Counted from the stretch's first letter, positions 37,071 to 47,133 are shown. The stretch is 64,000 bases of DNA from JBEOJY01 sp040275305 (GCA_040275305.1 JBEOJY010000010.1:62001-126000), one strand, 5' to 3'. Notes: generated by a model not told the origin, from the letters alone. Program-made: numbers and translations.

Positions 37071-37493
37071 ATGAAAAATAAGAACGACTTTTCGAACCTC
37101 AAAGCCCTGACCGTCGACGACCACGCCCTCGCCCGCCGCATCGTCACGAACGCGCTCGAAAGCCTGCAAGTCGGCATCATCGACGAAGCCCCCGACCCCT
37201 TGCAAGGACAAACGATGATCGAACAAGCCCAGCGCATCGGCAAACCGTACGACCTCGTGTTCCTCGACTGGAGCATGCCGTCGCTTGAAGGCATTGATAT
37301 TCTGCGCCATTTTCAGGACAAACCCGAACACGCGAATACCTCTTTTATCATGTTCACGGCCGCCTCGGAAAAAGGCGAAATGCTGCAAGCCGTCCGCGCA
37401 GGCGTCATCGCCTTCATCCCGAAACCCGCGTCGCAGGAAACGATTATACAAAAAATCAAAGAGGTCGTAGCGCTTAGAGAAAATAAAAAATAA
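37071..37493 (+). CDS. Single-domain CheY-like response regulator
   Basis: This 140-residue receiver domain has the acidic pair LTVDDHALARR, the phospho-acceptor in DLVFLDWSMPSLEG, the switch Thr in IMFTAASE, and Lys in AFIPKPAS. There is no output domain, so it acts by protein-protein contact or as a phosphate relay. No kinase is adjacent; the nearest hybrid kinase is at 27.9 kb. It lies between rdgB and rph, which are often neighbours without such an insertion. The TATAC element begins 5 bp after its stop. Confidence 0.9.
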   Translation: MKNKNDFSNLKALTVDDHALARRIVTNALESLQVGIIDEAPDPLQGQTMIEQAQRIGKPYDLVFLDWSMPSLEGIDILRHFQDKPEHANTSFIMFTAASEKGEMLQAVRAGVIAFIPKPASQETIIQKIKEVVALRENKK

Positions 37494-37497
37494 AGAC

Positions 37498-37631
37498 TAT
37501 ATGCCCATCACACTTCAAGAGTTGGCAAAACCATGAAGGAGTCGTGTCGCAGTCCCCTCCCCACGAGGGGCAGGGAATCAGGCTACGCTTTCTTCAGAGT
37601 TGTTCCCAACTCTTCAAGTGCGATGACTATA
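37498..37631. mobile_element. TATAC-ended short element (copy 3, 134 bp)
   Basis: Left end TATATGCCCATCACACTTC then AAGAGTTGG; right end, read inward, TATAGTCATCGCACTTG then AAGAGTTGG. The core is a short CCCCTCCCC/GGGGCAGGG palindrome. It fills the whole space between the convergent CheY-like and rph genes, starting 5 bp after one stop and ending 3 bp before the other. Confidence 0.8.
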
Positions 37632-37633
37632 AA

Positions 37634-38350
37634 TCACGCCCCCAAAGCCTTGCGCTGTAATTCGGCCAGATCCCCAGCCCCTTTACGCGCCAGCTTCAGC
37701 AACTCCTGAAACTGCGTCTCTGAAAACGGCATCTGCTCGGCGGTCGCCTGAATCTCGACCAAGCCGCCATCGCCGGTGATGACGAAATTGGCATCGGCTT
37801 GGGCGCGAGAATCTTCGGAATAATCGAGATCGAGCAAAGCCTGCCCCTCGTAAAGACCGCACGACACAGCGGCGATAGACCCCGTCAAAGGGTTGTCCTT
37901 GATCTTGCCCGTCTTTTGTAGGAACCGACAAGCCAACGCCAACGCGACATAGCTGCCCGTAATCGCCGCCGTGCGCGTCCCGCCATCGGCCTGAATCACG
38001 TCGCAATCAAGACGGATCTGCAGTTCGCCAAGCTTCGAACGATCGACCACCGCCCGCAACGCCCGCCCGATCAAGCGCTGAATCTCCTGTGTGCGTCCCG
38101 ATTGCTTGCCCTTGGCCGCTTCGCGGTCCGTCCGCTCATGCGTAGCCCTCGGCAGCATCCCATATTCCGCCGTCACCCAGCCCAAGCCCGTATTGCGCAA
38201 AAACGGAGGAACCTTGGCATCGACGCTGGCGGCGCAAAGCACATGGGTGTTGCCGAATTTGATCAGGCACGACCCTTCGGCATAAGGGGAAAAACCCGGC
38301 TCAATCGAAACGGGCCGCAAGGCATCAAAAGATCGGTTAGCATGTCGCAT
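37634..38350 (-). CDS. rph: Ribonuclease PH
   Basis: This 238-residue phosphorolytic 3'-exoribonuclease trims tRNA 3' ends. It shows [19 protein letters not shown], the RNA-binding [23 protein letters not shown] block in pieces ([12 protein letters not shown]), [29 protein letters not shown] and [15 protein letters not shown], which holds the catalytic Asp residues. Length matches the family. The reading direction is toward rdgB. Family certain. Confidence 0.96.
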   Translation of the reverse strand: MRHANRSFDALRPVSIEPGFSPYAEGSCLIKFGNTHVLCAASVDAKVPPFLRNTGLGWVTAEYGMLPRATHERTDREAAKGKQSGRTQEIQRLIGRALRAVVDRSKLGELQIRLDCDVIQADGGTRTAAITGSYVALALACRFLQKTGKIKDNPLTGSIAAVSCGLYEGQALLDLDYSEDSRAQADANFVITGDGGLVEIQATAEQMPFSETQFQELLKLARKGAGDLAELQRKALGA

Positions 38351-38434
38351 GAAGAAGCATCGCTCTCAAAAAAATGAAATAGAACAAGGCATTCTCTACG
38401 CGACTTCATGCGATTTGAACAGACCGAAATGGAT

Positions 38435-39127
38435 TCAGGCCGCAGATCTCCGCTTCTTGCCCACAGCCCCGGCAACGCCTATCCCCCCCAAAGCTATCCC
38501 TAGCAAGGGCAAAGCAGCAGGCAACGGCACCGGAGCGACATCCGAAAATGTCGCCTGCGTCAACGCATTGCCATAGTCCCAAAAATAGTTCCAGCTATTG
38601 TTCTGCGGGCCGGAGCCATCGGCGGAGTTGTTCCAGACAAAGTAGTTAAGTCCAGGCACAGTCACGGAAGACAGGGGCATCGAGGTTGTGCCTGCGGCTC
38701 CCTGAACGCTGTTGGACGTCCCGTCCGCTAGATTCACGCTCAAAAACAAAACATATTGCTGACCCGCCACAACGGGAATATTCGGGCTGAACGTATAGCC
38801 ATCGACGGAAGTGTTCACCGAAGAAACAACGCCGCTTGTGTAGAGAAGGCCGGTGCTGCCATACCCGGTCCCATAGTTAGAACCGCCGCTCCACCCCGCG
38901 ACTCCTCCATAAAGGGAACCGACGCCGCCTTCCGTGTATAAAGTAAAGGATGTAAGGTATCCGGTAAGAGGGGCGGTAATCACCTCGCCATAAGTTTGCG
39001 AGTCCGGAACGCCAAAGTCTGAAACAGAGTCATCGGCAGGCGAATTATCAAGCGTAACAGTCGCCGCAAGCGCCGACTGGGACAAGAATGCGCACAATAC
39101 CGCCGTCGAGAGCAATAGCTTCTTCAT
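38435..39127 (-). CDS. Exported protein with VPLPA-CTERM sorting signal
   Basis: This 230-residue protein has an N-terminal signal peptide (LLLSTAVLCAFLSQSALAA), a Gly/Ser/Thr-rich beta-type mature part (about 25-195), and at its end VPLPAALPLLGIALGGIG, a hydrophobic helix, then GKKRRSAA. That is the VPLPA form of the PEP-CTERM signal, recognised by exosortase/archaeosortase-like enzymes for envelope or exopolysaccharide attachment. No exosortase is in the window. The central part has no recognised domain. Confidence 0.8.
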   Translation of the reverse strand: MKKLLLSTAVLCAFLSQSALAATVTLDNSPADDSVSDFGVPDSQTYGEVITAPLTGYLTSFTLYTEGGVGSLYGGVAGWSGGSNYGTGYGSTGLLYTSGVVSSVNTSVDGYTFSPNIPVVAGQQYVLFLSVNLADGTSNSVQGAAGTTSMPLSSVTVPGLNYFVWNNSADGSGPQNNSWNYFWDYGNALTQATFSDVAPVPLPAALPLLGIALGGIGVAGAVGKKRRSAA

Positions 39128-39265
39128 GAGAACGCTCCAGAATGATTGAAGGAATTGAGATCAGAAACGACAAGGTTTGGACAGGACCTTGGAACAACGC
39201 ATTTCGCCTGTCAAGCGCAAGGTTGCTGCGCGGCGGCAAATAAGCCCTCGCCGCGCCATATGCGT

Positions 39266-40525
39266 TTACGCCCCCGACGCATGCCGCGCGAACGCGCGCC
39301 GAACGCGCGGCAAACGATCAACCGCCCCTAAACCAAATCGTCGCAGCGCCTGCGCAGGGGGAATGGCATTGGAAAACAATTTCACAAGCCCATCCGTCAT
39401 GACGACCATCGCCTCATTATCGATGATCCGGCCCCTCTCATAGCGCTGCAAGGCATCTGCCTCCGCAACGTCAAGCCCCAGCGAAGTCGCCTCCGAAACA
39501 AGATCCACAAGATCCCCGATATCGCCCATGCCGAGATTGAACCCCTGCCCCGCGATCGGATGAATGCCGTGCGCCGCATCGCCGACCAATACAAGCCGCC
39601 CCTCCACATAGCGCCGCGCATGTTGCAAGCTCAAAGGGTACGAAAACCGCTCCCCGACCAACTCAATGTCCCCAAGGTAATCCCGCACGCGCTCCTGAAG
39701 CTGCGCCACAAAACGCCGCGCTTCCATCTGCATCAAAAATCTGGCCGCCTCGGTCGTCTCCGTCCATACGATCGACGAGCGATGAAAAAATTTCCCGCGC
39801 GATCCCTTGCTACGCGCCCGGTCATCCGCCATCGGCAACACGGCGAACGGCCCTCCCGGCTGGAAATGTTCAACCGCGATATTGTCATGCGGCAGTTCAT
39901 GGCGCACGACGCACACAACCGCCGACTGGCGATAGCCCCACCCATACACCGGAATGCCCGCCTTGTCGCGCGTGTGGGAACGCCGCCCATCAGCCGCCAC
40001 CAAAAGTGGGGCGAGAAATATCCGCCCATCCTGAAGCTCCACAGCCGAGAAAGCCTGCGCGATGGAGTGCTCGATACGCTCAATTCTGGCGTCATACACA
40101 ACCTCAAGCAGCCCCGCCTTGGTCAACTGCCGGGCTCGCTTCAAAAGCGCGTTCTGAAACACCTGCGTCTCGACGATCCAACCGAACGGCCCGCCACCGC
40201 CGTCTTCCTGCCGAAACGCCAAAGTCCGGGGTGACTCCTGATCGGCGACATGAATATGCCGGATCGGACAGCAATCGCGTTCCATCAAAGGCCAGACCTT
40301 AGTCTGGCGCAATATCCGCGCGGACCTCACCGACAACGCAAGCGTCCTCCCATCGGGACGCGGGTGCAACGCCTGCGCCGCCGGAGCCTTCTCAAGGCAA
40401 ACAGCCCTGTGGCCCGCCGTCCCCAAAGCGCAAGCAAGGCTCAAGCCCGATGGCCCGGCCCCGATAATCGTGACATCAAAGCGCCAATCCTGCGAATCTT
40501 GCCGATGTTTCACTATTTTCACCAT
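39266..40525 (-). CDS. UbiH/UbiF-type FAD-dependent hydroxylase
   Basis: This 419-residue flavoprotein has VTIIGAGPSGLSLACALG (FAD dinucleotide site), the PDGRTLALS motif of UbiH-type enzymes, and LVGDAAHGIHPIAGQGFNLGM (second FAD site; DAAH). These aromatic-ring hydroxylases act in ubiquinone synthesis; whether it adds oxygen at C5, C6 or C1 cannot be told. No ubiquinone genes adjoin. The start is uncertain: ATG at 40525 (GAGA upstream), with in-frame ATGs at 40537 and 40546. A palindromic repeat lies 110 bp upstream. Confidence 0.85.
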   Translation of the reverse strand: MVKIVKHRQDSQDWRFDVTIIGAGPSGLSLACALGTAGHRAVCLEKAPAAQALHPRPDGRTLALSVRSARILRQTKVWPLMERDCCPIRHIHVADQESPRTLAFRQEDGGGGPFGWIVETQVFQNALLKRARQLTKAGLLEVVYDARIERIEHSIAQAFSAVELQDGRIFLAPLLVAADGRRSHTRDKAGIPVYGWGYRQSAVVCVVRHELPHDNIAVEHFQPGGPFAVLPMADDRARSKGSRGKFFHRSSIVWTETTEAARFLMQMEARRFVAQLQERVRDYLGDIELVGERFSYPLSLQHARRYVEGRLVLVGDAAHGIHPIAGQGFNLGMGDIGDLVDLVSEATSLGLDVAEADALQRYERGRIIDNEAMVVMTDGLVKLFSNAIPPAQALRRFGLGAVDRLPRVRRAFARHASGA

Positions 40526-40634
40526 ACGAAGTCTCATTTTCGCCATAGAATAAGCGTTACTGCGTTGCAAGTGAAACTGCGTAACTGACAAGCCATTCTT
40601 GATGACTATCAAAACAAGTGCCGCAAAAAAAGCA

Positions 40635-40750
40635 GTCATTGCGAGGAGATTTCCGCCGAAGGCGGAGATCGACGCGGCAATCCAGAGTCGTCAGGGTTTT
40701 TTCCTACGACTCTGGATTGCTTCGCTCCAAGAAAGGGGCTCGCAATGACG
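40635..40750. repeat. Palindromic intergenic repeat (ATTGCGAGGAG family, 116 bp)
   Basis: AGTCATTGCGAGGAG, CAATCCAGAGTC, complement ACTCTGGATTG and closing CTCGCAATGAC, with an internal TCCGCC/GGCGGA hairpin. It lies in the 326-bp divergent space between the UbiH-like and MscS genes. Confidence 0.8.
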
Positions 40751-40851
40751 CGCTTTTTTGCGGCTGTTGTCCATAACAAGCCTGAGAATGGCTTGAAAGT
40801 TACGGAACCGCCGATTAACCTCAAATGTCTATGACACGCTCATCAAGAACC

Positions 40852-43023
40852 ATGAACAAGTTTTTTTGCGCCTGCGCCCGCGCGTTCCTGATCCTCGCTA
40901 TCGCGCTGACCATCGGCAACCATCCAACCCCCTCGCGCGCAGCGACCCCGAACGTCGCCATCCTCAAGCCGCCCGCCTCGACAGAATCGCCCCGGACAAT
41001 TCCAACCGCCGCCGAGCTCGGCGAGCAAATCCAGTCGATCGTCAGCGATGTGAAAGCTGCCGCCGACGACCAGAATCAGGAACAAGGCGCCGACATCACC
41101 CCAACCTATGGAACCAAGGCTCTGAATGTGCTCGTTGCCGTGGCGAACGTGCTGAGCGACCATGTCCGCCCCTTCCTCGACAACATCGCCGCCATGCCGC
41201 AACTCACCGCATGGCTCGCCCAACAGCGCAGCGACCCCAAAGCCCTCGCGCGATGGGAAGTCGTCGGCGATGATCTAACCCGCGCGGTCGGCGCGGCGCT
41301 CATCGTCATGTTCGCCTTGGAATTTCTGCTTTTTCCTGCGCGCCTGATCCTACGTCGCCGCCATCCGAGCGCATTCTCGGCCCGCGCCGCCGCCATCGGT
41401 CTGCTGTTGATCCTGCGCGCTATGCCGATCATCGCTTTTATCGGCTGCTCCCTGTTGCTGCTCGACATGGACAACGCGCAGAAGCTCGCGCGCTTCATCG
41501 TGCTTAACGTCGTCTACGCCATCGCCCTGATCCGAACCGTTCTGGCCATCACGCGCGGCTTGCTCGCGCCGCGAAATCCTTCTCTAAGACTGATACCGAT
41601 GGCAACGGAACAAGCCATTCTGGCTCAACGCTGGATTGCGGCCTTCGTCATCCCTATGGTGAGCGGCTATTTCTGCGCCGACATCGCGCGTACGGCCCGC
41701 GTGCCGGAAACCGTCATTGCGGCGTCCGGAGATATTTTTGGCCTCGCCCTCACGGCGATGACCGCCATCGCGATTCTAAGGTCTCGCGCGTTCGTCGCGG
41801 GGTTGCTGCGCGGCAGTCTTCCCGGCGCGCAAGAAGAATCCTCATGGTTCGACCAAACGCGGCTGTGGCTGGCGCGTCATTGGCATCGCCTCGCGATCGC
41901 CTACCTCATCGTCGTCTATTGCGTGGTCGTGATCGGCGTGGCGGATGGATTCGCGCTGATGCTGCGCGGCACGCTCCTGACTCTTTCGATTCTCATCGGC
42001 ATGCGCTTCGCCTTTCGCCTCAGCAACCAGTGGGGCGCGCGCGACACCGCCGAAGAATCCAAAATGCATCACGCCATCCTGCGCTTGATCCTGCGCGCGG
42101 CGATAGGCATCCTCGCCGCCATAGGCATCGTGGCGTCATGGGGAGCCGATGTGCCGACCTTGTTCGCGACGCCCTGGGGCCATCGTATCATGGGCTCGGT
42201 GCTATCGATCGGAACGACGATTTTCGCGCTGGCGTTCCTGTACGAAACCATAAACGCTTCCATTGCTCGTGCGCTGAACGCGCGCCGCGCCGACGGCAAA
42301 ATGAAGGCCAGCGCCCGCGCGCGAACCCTTCTGCCCATGATGCGCAACGGCGCCTTCATCGTCTTCGCGGCCATTGCGGGATTCGTGCTGTTGTCCGAAG
42401 CGGGGGTCAATGTCGGGCCGCTGCTCGCGGGCGCGGGAATCCTAGGCGTCGCGCTGGGCTTCGGCTCGCAAACGCTGGTCAAGGACTTCCTGACCGGACT
42501 ATTCATCGTCGCGGAAAACACCGTCACAGTAGGCGACTTTGTCCGCATCGGCGACCATGAAGGCGTCATCGAGGGCTTAAGCATACGCACGCTTCGCCTG
42601 CGCGACCAATTCAACGATGGAGCCTTGCATATCCTGCCCTTCAGCGAAGTCAGTCAAGTCGTAAACCTCTCACGCGGCTTCACCTACGCGCTGATCGATG
42701 TCGGCGTGTCCTACGACACCGACCTGCAAAGCGCGATGGAAACCATGCGCAAAGTCGGCGATGAACTGCAACAAGACCCTGTCTATGGCCACATGATCCT
42801 CGACCCAATTGAAATCTTTGGCGTCCAGAACTTCTCGGCGTCGTCCATCGACCTGCGCGCGCGCATCCGCACCCGCCCACGCAAACACAACGACATCCGC
42901 CGCCACTACCTTTTTCTACTCAAACAGGCCTTTGACAAAGAAAACATCACGATTCCGTTCCCGACCGTCCTGCAAATCCGCAAGAACGCAACCGAATCCC
43001 CCTCCCCTCGTGAAGAAGGCTAA
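40852..43023 (+). CDS. MscS-family mechanosensitive ion channel
   Basis: This 723-residue protein has a signal peptide (FLILAIALTIGNHPTPSRAA), a soluble stretch to about 140, about ten membrane helices (145-545), and the MscS pore/beta domain (about 530-700). The pore helix GAGILGVALGFGSQTLVKDFLTGLFI and the beta-domain TVGDFVRIGDHEGVIEGLSIRT are well matched. Such long MscS proteins release solutes on hypo-osmotic shock. The start at 40852 gives a good signal peptide; ATG 40825 is in frame. It is divergent from the UbiH-like gene. Confidence 0.88.
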   Translation: MNKFFCACARAFLILAIALTIGNHPTPSRAATPNVAILKPPASTESPRTIPTAAELGEQIQSIVSDVKAAADDQNQEQGADITPTYGTKALNVLVAVANVLSDHVRPFLDNIAAMPQLTAWLAQQRSDPKALARWEVVGDDLTRAVGAALIVMFALEFLLFPARLILRRRHPSAFSARAAAIGLLLILRAMPIIAFIGCSLLLLDMDNAQKLARFIVLNVVYAIALIRTVLAITRGLLAPRNPSLRLIPMATEQAILAQRWIAAFVIPMVSGYFCADIARTARVPETVIAASGDIFGLALTAMTAIAILRSRAFVAGLLRGSLPGAQEESSWFDQTRLWLARHWHRLAIAYLIVVYCVVVIGVADGFALMLRGTLLTLSILIGMRFAFRLSNQWGARDTAEESKMHHAILRLILRAAIGILAAIGIVASWGADVPTLFATPWGHRIMGSVLSIGTTIFALAFLYETINASIARALNARRADGKMKASARARTLLPMMRNGAFIVFAAIAGFVLLSEAGVNVGPLLAGAGILGVALGFGSQTLVKDFLTGLFIVAENTVTVGDFVRIGDHEGVIEGLSIRTLRLRDQFNDGALHILPFSEVSQVVNLSRGFTYALIDVGVSYDTDLQSAMETMRKVGDELQQDPVYGHMILDPIEIFGVQNFSASSIDLRARIRTRPRKHNDIRRHYLFLLKQAFDKENITIPFPTVLQIRKNATESPSPREEG

Positions 43024-43089
43024 GAATGAGGGAAAATCGCAAACCAGAACGCAAGAGTCAGGAAGTCACGCTACCGGAATCCCTGATCC

Positions 43090-43506
43090 CTATATTTTGC
43101 TTGTCGCCTCTTTGACCCGCGCCGCCAGCGCCGCCAGTTCCTCCGCCGCATAAGGCGTAGGATCGACCCGCCCCCACACAGGCGCGGGCCACGCCGGGTC
43201 GCTTTTGAACCGCGCAATGACATGGATATGCAACTGCGGCACGATGTTGCCCAACGCCCCGACATTGATCTTGTCCGGCTTGAACAAAACGTCCAAAACC
43301 CGCGACGCCAGAACGATCTCGTCCATCAGCGCCCCACGATCCGCCGCCCCAAGCTGATGAATCTCGCTCACCTCCGCCCGGCGCGGCACAAGGATCAGCC
43401 ATGGCACGGCCCTGACATTCTGCAATCGCAGCTGGCACAACCCAAGCTTGCACACGAACGCGCTATCCGCCGCCAACCGCTCATGGAGAAGAAAATCGTC
43501 GGACAT
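43090..43506 (-). CDS. HIT-domain hydrolase
   Basis: This 138-residue histidine-triad protein has LILVPRRAEVSEIHQL, GNIVPQLHIHVIAR (the QxHxH form of the HxHxH motif) and PAWPAPVWG, typical of the Alphaproteobacterial HIT subgroup. Members hydrolyse or transfer nucleoside monophosphates from dinucleoside or AMP-conjugates. The substrate is unknown. The start MSDDF at 43506 is preferred over 43524, which begins with two extra Cys/Met residues. A TATAC element lies 73 bp upstream. Confidence 0.85.
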   Translation of the reverse strand: MSDDFLLHERLAADSAFVCKLGLCQLRLQNVRAVPWLILVPRRAEVSEIHQLGAADRGALMDEIVLASRVLDVLFKPDKINVGALGNIVPQLHIHVIARFKSDPAWPAPVWGRVDPTPYAAEELAALAARVKEATSKI

Positions 43507-43579
43507 AAAGGCTCCTTCACACAACGTCCCTTGTCATAGAAACAAAAGCGTCATATTGAAACGAAAAACATCGTCGCAC

Positions 43580-43711
43580 TATACTCATAACAGCTCAAGA
43601 GTTGGGAAGATCTTAGAAAAGAGCGCGACCTGATTCCCTCCCCGCAAGAGGGAGGGAATCATGCCGATCTAATTTAATGGTTTTGACAACTTTTGAAGTG
43701 CGACAGGTATA
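43580..43711. mobile_element. TATAC-ended short element (copy 4, 132 bp)
   Basis: Left end TATACTCATAACAGCTC then AAGAGTTGGG; right end, read inward, TATACCTGTCGCACTTC then AAAAGTTG. The core is a CCCTCCC/GGGAGGG palindrome. It lies 73 bp upstream of the HIT gene and 25 bp before the first tandem paralogue. Confidence 0.8.
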
Positions 43712-43736
43712 GTCAAAACAATTTCAGCGAGGTCCC

Positions 43737-44600
43737 ATGCCCACCAACCATGCACAACTTTCCAAAGGCGCGCAAAAGATCCTTCAACTGATCAAAGAAG
43801 CTTCTGCGGAAGGCGGCGTCATGCGCTGGCAAGGGCTGCGCCGCCTCGGCATCGAACCGGCTGGACAAAAGCTGTACATCCCGCTCGGCAACGACGGAAC
43901 TTTGCTCCAGCAGTTTAAAGGCCTCGAAAAATGGTCCCGCGCATTCGCGAAAGATTTTGGATTTAAAAATAAGGAAGCCTCGCTCATCGCGCTGGCCTAT
44001 GTCGCCAGACAATTACGGCACGAAAACCACCTTCTTAACAATCAGACCGCCGAAACAAAGCAAGGCGACAGCGAAAACCTCGGATGTATTCGCGACTCTC
44101 AATGGGGTTTCGGCAAACAAAGCGCCGCCGAACAATCCGCAAAAGACATGTTCCATCTTGTCGCATGCGTTCTGACGACCCCCGATCATCGACAAGGACT
44201 GTCCACGGAGAGCTTAAAGAAAATAGAACAAGCCGAAGGCTTGCTCGCCAAAGCCAACGCCGCCTTCTACGTTGAAACAGGCGTATCCGCCATGGTGTGG
44301 GCCAGAACCCACGCGAAGGAGTGGGCAAAACTAGTTGCAAGCAGGAAAAAAGATCGGAAAAACATCACGCAAGAAGCCACGCGAACCGCCGAGCTGCTCG
44401 CCTCCAACGCCTACGGCAACAATGCGAACAAGATAGACCAGAGAACGCTTGAAACATTGCTATTGCCACTAACCGACGATGAAAAGATAGTGATAAGCCT
44501 CCCGGACAACTATATCTACTCGCGCAACCTCGCCGCAGCCACGGCGCAGGAACCTTCGCGCGGCAAAACAGCAAGGCCCGCAAGCGCCATGCCCGCCTAA
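43737..44600 (+). CDS. Unknown protein, first of two tandem paralogues
   Basis: This 287-residue, mostly helical soluble protein aligns with its downstream neighbour along its length: LSKGAQKILQLIKEAS, RWQGLRRLG, IPLGNDGTLLQQFKGL, LIALAYVARQL, NAAFYVETGVSAMVWAR, ASNAYGNNANKIDQ and PLTDDE. The Ala/Pro-rich tail differs. GAGG lies 6 bases before the ATG; the TATAC element ends 25 bp upstream. No known domain, transmembrane helix or signal is seen. The shared blocks point to a real, constrained family. Confidence 0.7.
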   Translation: MPTNHAQLSKGAQKILQLIKEASAEGGVMRWQGLRRLGIEPAGQKLYIPLGNDGTLLQQFKGLEKWSRAFAKDFGFKNKEASLIALAYVARQLRHENHLLNNQTAETKQGDSENLGCIRDSQWGFGKQSAAEQSAKDMFHLVACVLTTPDHRQGLSTESLKKIEQAEGLLAKANAAFYVETGVSAMVWARTHAKEWAKLVASRKKDRKNITQEATRTAELLASNAYGNNANKIDQRTLETLLLPLTDDEKIVISLPDNYIYSRNLAAATAQEPSRGKTARPASAMPA

Positions 44601-44794
44601 GAAGGCCGCCTCCATCCGCCGATGAAAGATACTATAGAAAAAAATGCAAATAAAGTGCGTGCGTCTAGGGCATGGCAAAAAAGCTAATGAAAGTATATAT
44701 TAGGCTTGCATAAATACCTTTCGCGCAATAGACAATATCGCAATAAAAGTATGCTTCAACTGCCAAACATTACCTATCATCATATTATCATGCC

Positions 44795-45673
44795 ATGACA
44801 GAAAAAAAATACGAACTCTCCTGCAGCGGTCGGAAAATTCTACGGTTAATCGACAAAGCATCGGCACCGAATGGATTAAGAAGGTGGGAAGGCTTAAGAT
44901 CTCTGGATTACCAGACCAAAAAACAACCGCTCTTTATACCGCTCGATCAAGATGGAAACCTGCGTCAACAATATAATGGTTTAAAAAATTGGTGTCAGCG
45001 TTTTTCGCTCCGCCACAGCTTCAACTGGCGCGACGCTGCAATCATTTCGCTAGCTTATGTTGCGCGACAGTTAGGGCATCAAAACGTTCTGGTAGATCGC
45101 GTAACGGAAAATGTGCGCATCAAGGAACAACGCAACCTCATCTGGATTTCGGCAAACATCCTGACCGATAGGGATCGGAAAACACGGGAATTATTTGGGC
45201 TTGTGGCCGAATCCTTGACCAACCACAATATGAATTCTCCAACCTATCGGCTGCTGCGTATGGCCAATGCGGCCTTCTACATTGAGACCGGCGTATCTGC
45301 GCTGTTGTGGGCGCGAGAAGACGACAAAATTTGGCTAGAATCGTTGAATGCAAGAAAATCCCTGCACCCCGTAATCTTGTCAAGCGCCTGCCGATCGGCG
45401 CAATTGGTTGCCGCAAACGCCTACGGCAACCACGCGAACATATTGGACCGAGACGTGCTCGCGGAAATCATCAAACCGCTCACGCCAGAGGAACGCGACT
45501 GCATGGCAAGTCACGACTTTTACCTTTTGTCGCAAGAGGCAAGTCGCCAATCCACCCCATCCAGAGATCCGATAACCGACTTCAACAACAAGCCTCCCGC
45601 CGCGCCGCCAAAACTCCAGCAATTCAGACCGCAAGCATCCCCTTCCCAGCGCATGGCAACTACGTTAGCCTGA
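44795..45673 (+). CDS. Unknown protein, second of two tandem paralogues
   Basis: This 292-residue protein shares its neighbour's blocks: GRKILRLIDKAS, RRWEGLRSL, IPLDQDGNLRQQYNGL, ISLAYVARQLGHQN, NAAFYIETGVSALLWARE and AANAYGNHANILDRDVL. The 194-bp gap before it is A+T-rich (with a TATATATTAGG stretch) and holds no other gene, so it may have its own promoter; base composition seems lower in G+C than in the first copy. The tail is Pro/Gln-rich. Function unknown; a soluble two-gene family is suggested. Confidence 0.7.
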   Translation: MTEKKYELSCSGRKILRLIDKASAPNGLRRWEGLRSLDYQTKKQPLFIPLDQDGNLRQQYNGLKNWCQRFSLRHSFNWRDAAIISLAYVARQLGHQNVLVDRVTENVRIKEQRNLIWISANILTDRDRKTRELFGLVAESLTNHNMNSPTYRLLRMANAAFYIETGVSALLWAREDDKIWLESLNARKSLHPVILSSACRSAQLVAANAYGNHANILDRDVLAEIIKPLTPEERDCMASHDFYLLSQEASRQSTPSRDPITDFNNKPPAAPPKLQQFRPQASPSQRMATTLA

Positions 45674-45732
45674 CCGGACGCTATTCCGCGCCAGTTAGGC
45701 GCATGCCTCGGATTGTTTGAAAGGATTGTCCC

Positions 45733-47133
45733 ATGTCGCATCCCGCCACGCGCGCAGAAACGGATTCCTTCGGCCCCATCGACGTGCCCGCCGAACATTA
45801 CTGGGGCGCGCAAACGCAAAGAAGCCTGCAAAATTTCCGCATCGGCGGCCAGACCATGCCTCTGCCCCTGATCCACGCCTTCGCGCAACTCAAGAAAGCC
45901 GCCGCGCTCGCGAATTTGAAGCTCGGCATGCTGGACACGGCCATCGGCAAGGCCCTCATCGCCGCCTGCGACGAAATCATTGAAGGCAAGATGGACAACG
46001 AATTTCCGCTCGTCGTCTGGCAAACTGGATCGGGCACCCAGACCAACATGAACGTGAACGAAGTCATCTCGAACCGCGCGATCGAGATCATGGGCGGCGC
46101 GAAAGGCAGCAAAAAACCCGTCCATCCCAACGACCACGTCAACATGGGCCAAAGCTCGAACGACAGCTTCCCGACCGCCATGCACATAGCAACGGCGATG
46201 CAGATTCACGACGCGCTGATCCCCGCGCTGGAGCATCTCTACGCGGCGCTCGCCAAAAAAACCGAAGCCTTCGCCAGCATCGTGAAAATAGGCCGCACGC
46301 ATCTTCAAGACGCCGTGCCCCTCACGCTGGGGCAGGAATTTTCCGCCTACGCGACGCAACTGAAATTCTCCATCGCCCGCGCGAAGGACGTTCTCCCGCG
46401 CCTCTACCCGCTCGCGCAAGGAGGAACCGCCGTCGGCACAGGCCTCAACGCTAAAAAAGGCTTCGCCGAGGAATTCGCCAGACAAATCGCCGCGATGACG
46501 GGCCGCCCCTTCGCCTCCGCCGCAAACAAGTTCGAAGCGCTCGCGACGCACGACGCCATGGTCGAAGCCTCCGGCGCGCTCAACACCATCGCCGTAAGCT
46601 TCATGAAAATCGCCAACGACCTGCGCCTTCTGGGGTCCGGCCCGCGCTGCGGCATCGGAGAAATCAACCTGCCGGAAAACGAACCCGGCTCCTCGATCAT
46701 GCCGGGCAAAGTCAACCCGACGCAATGCGAAGCGATGACCATGGTGGCCGCACAAGTCATGGGCAACCACGTGACTGTGACCATAGCAGGCTCCAACGGC
46801 CACTTTGAACTCAATGTCTTCAAGCCCGTCATCGTCCACAACGTCTTGCAATCCATCCGCTTGCTCAGCGATGCCGCCCGCAGCTTCACCGACAATTGCG
46901 TCAACGGCATCGAGCCGAACCTCCCACGCATCAAGAAGCTGGTCGGCGACTCCCTGATGCTCGTGACCGCGCTGAACCCCCATGTCGGCTACGACAACGC
47001 TGCCAAAATCGCCAAAAAGGCCCACAGCGAAGGCACGTCGCTAAAAGAAGCCGCCGTAGCGCTAAATCTCCTCGCCGCCGAAGACTTCGACCGCCTCATC
47101 AAGCCGGAAGACATGACAAGACCGATGGAGTGA
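45733..47133 (+). CDS. fumC: Fumarase class II
   Basis: This 466-residue enzyme hydrates fumarate to malate in the TCA cycle. It has the conserved [16 protein letters not shown] (near residue 100), [36 protein letters not shown] (catalytic His), and the signature [15 protein letters not shown] (catalytic Ser). AAAGGA lies 7 bases before the ATG at 45733. Stop at 47133 is followed 57 bp on by the TATAC element. Family certain. Confidence 0.97.
   Translation: MSHPATRAETDSFGPIDVPAEHYWGAQTQRSLQNFRIGGQTMPLPLIHAFAQLKKAAALANLKLGMLDTAIGKALIAACDEIIEGKMDNEFPLVVWQTGSGTQTNMNVNEVISNRAIEIMGGAKGSKKPVHPNDHVNMGQSSNDSFPTAMHIATAMQIHDALIPALEHLYAALAKKTEAFASIVKIGRTHLQDAVPLTLGQEFSAYATQLKFSIARAKDVLPRLYPLAQGGTAVGTGLNAKKGFAEEFARQIAAMTGRPFASAANKFEALATHDAMVEASGALNTIAVSFMKIANDLRLLGSGPRCGIGEINLPENEPGSSIMPGKVNPTQCEAMTMVAAQVMGNHVTVTIAGSNGHFELNVFKPVIVHNVLQSIRLLSDAARSFTDNCVNGIEPNLPRIKKLVGDSLMLVTALNPHVGYDNAAKIAKKAHSEGTSLKEAAVALNLLAAEDFDRLIKPEDMTRPME

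Noticed and set aside
45520..47025. A 501-residue open frame on the minus strand
   Set aside because: It is antisense to fumC and the second tandem paralogue; composition is that of a shadow.
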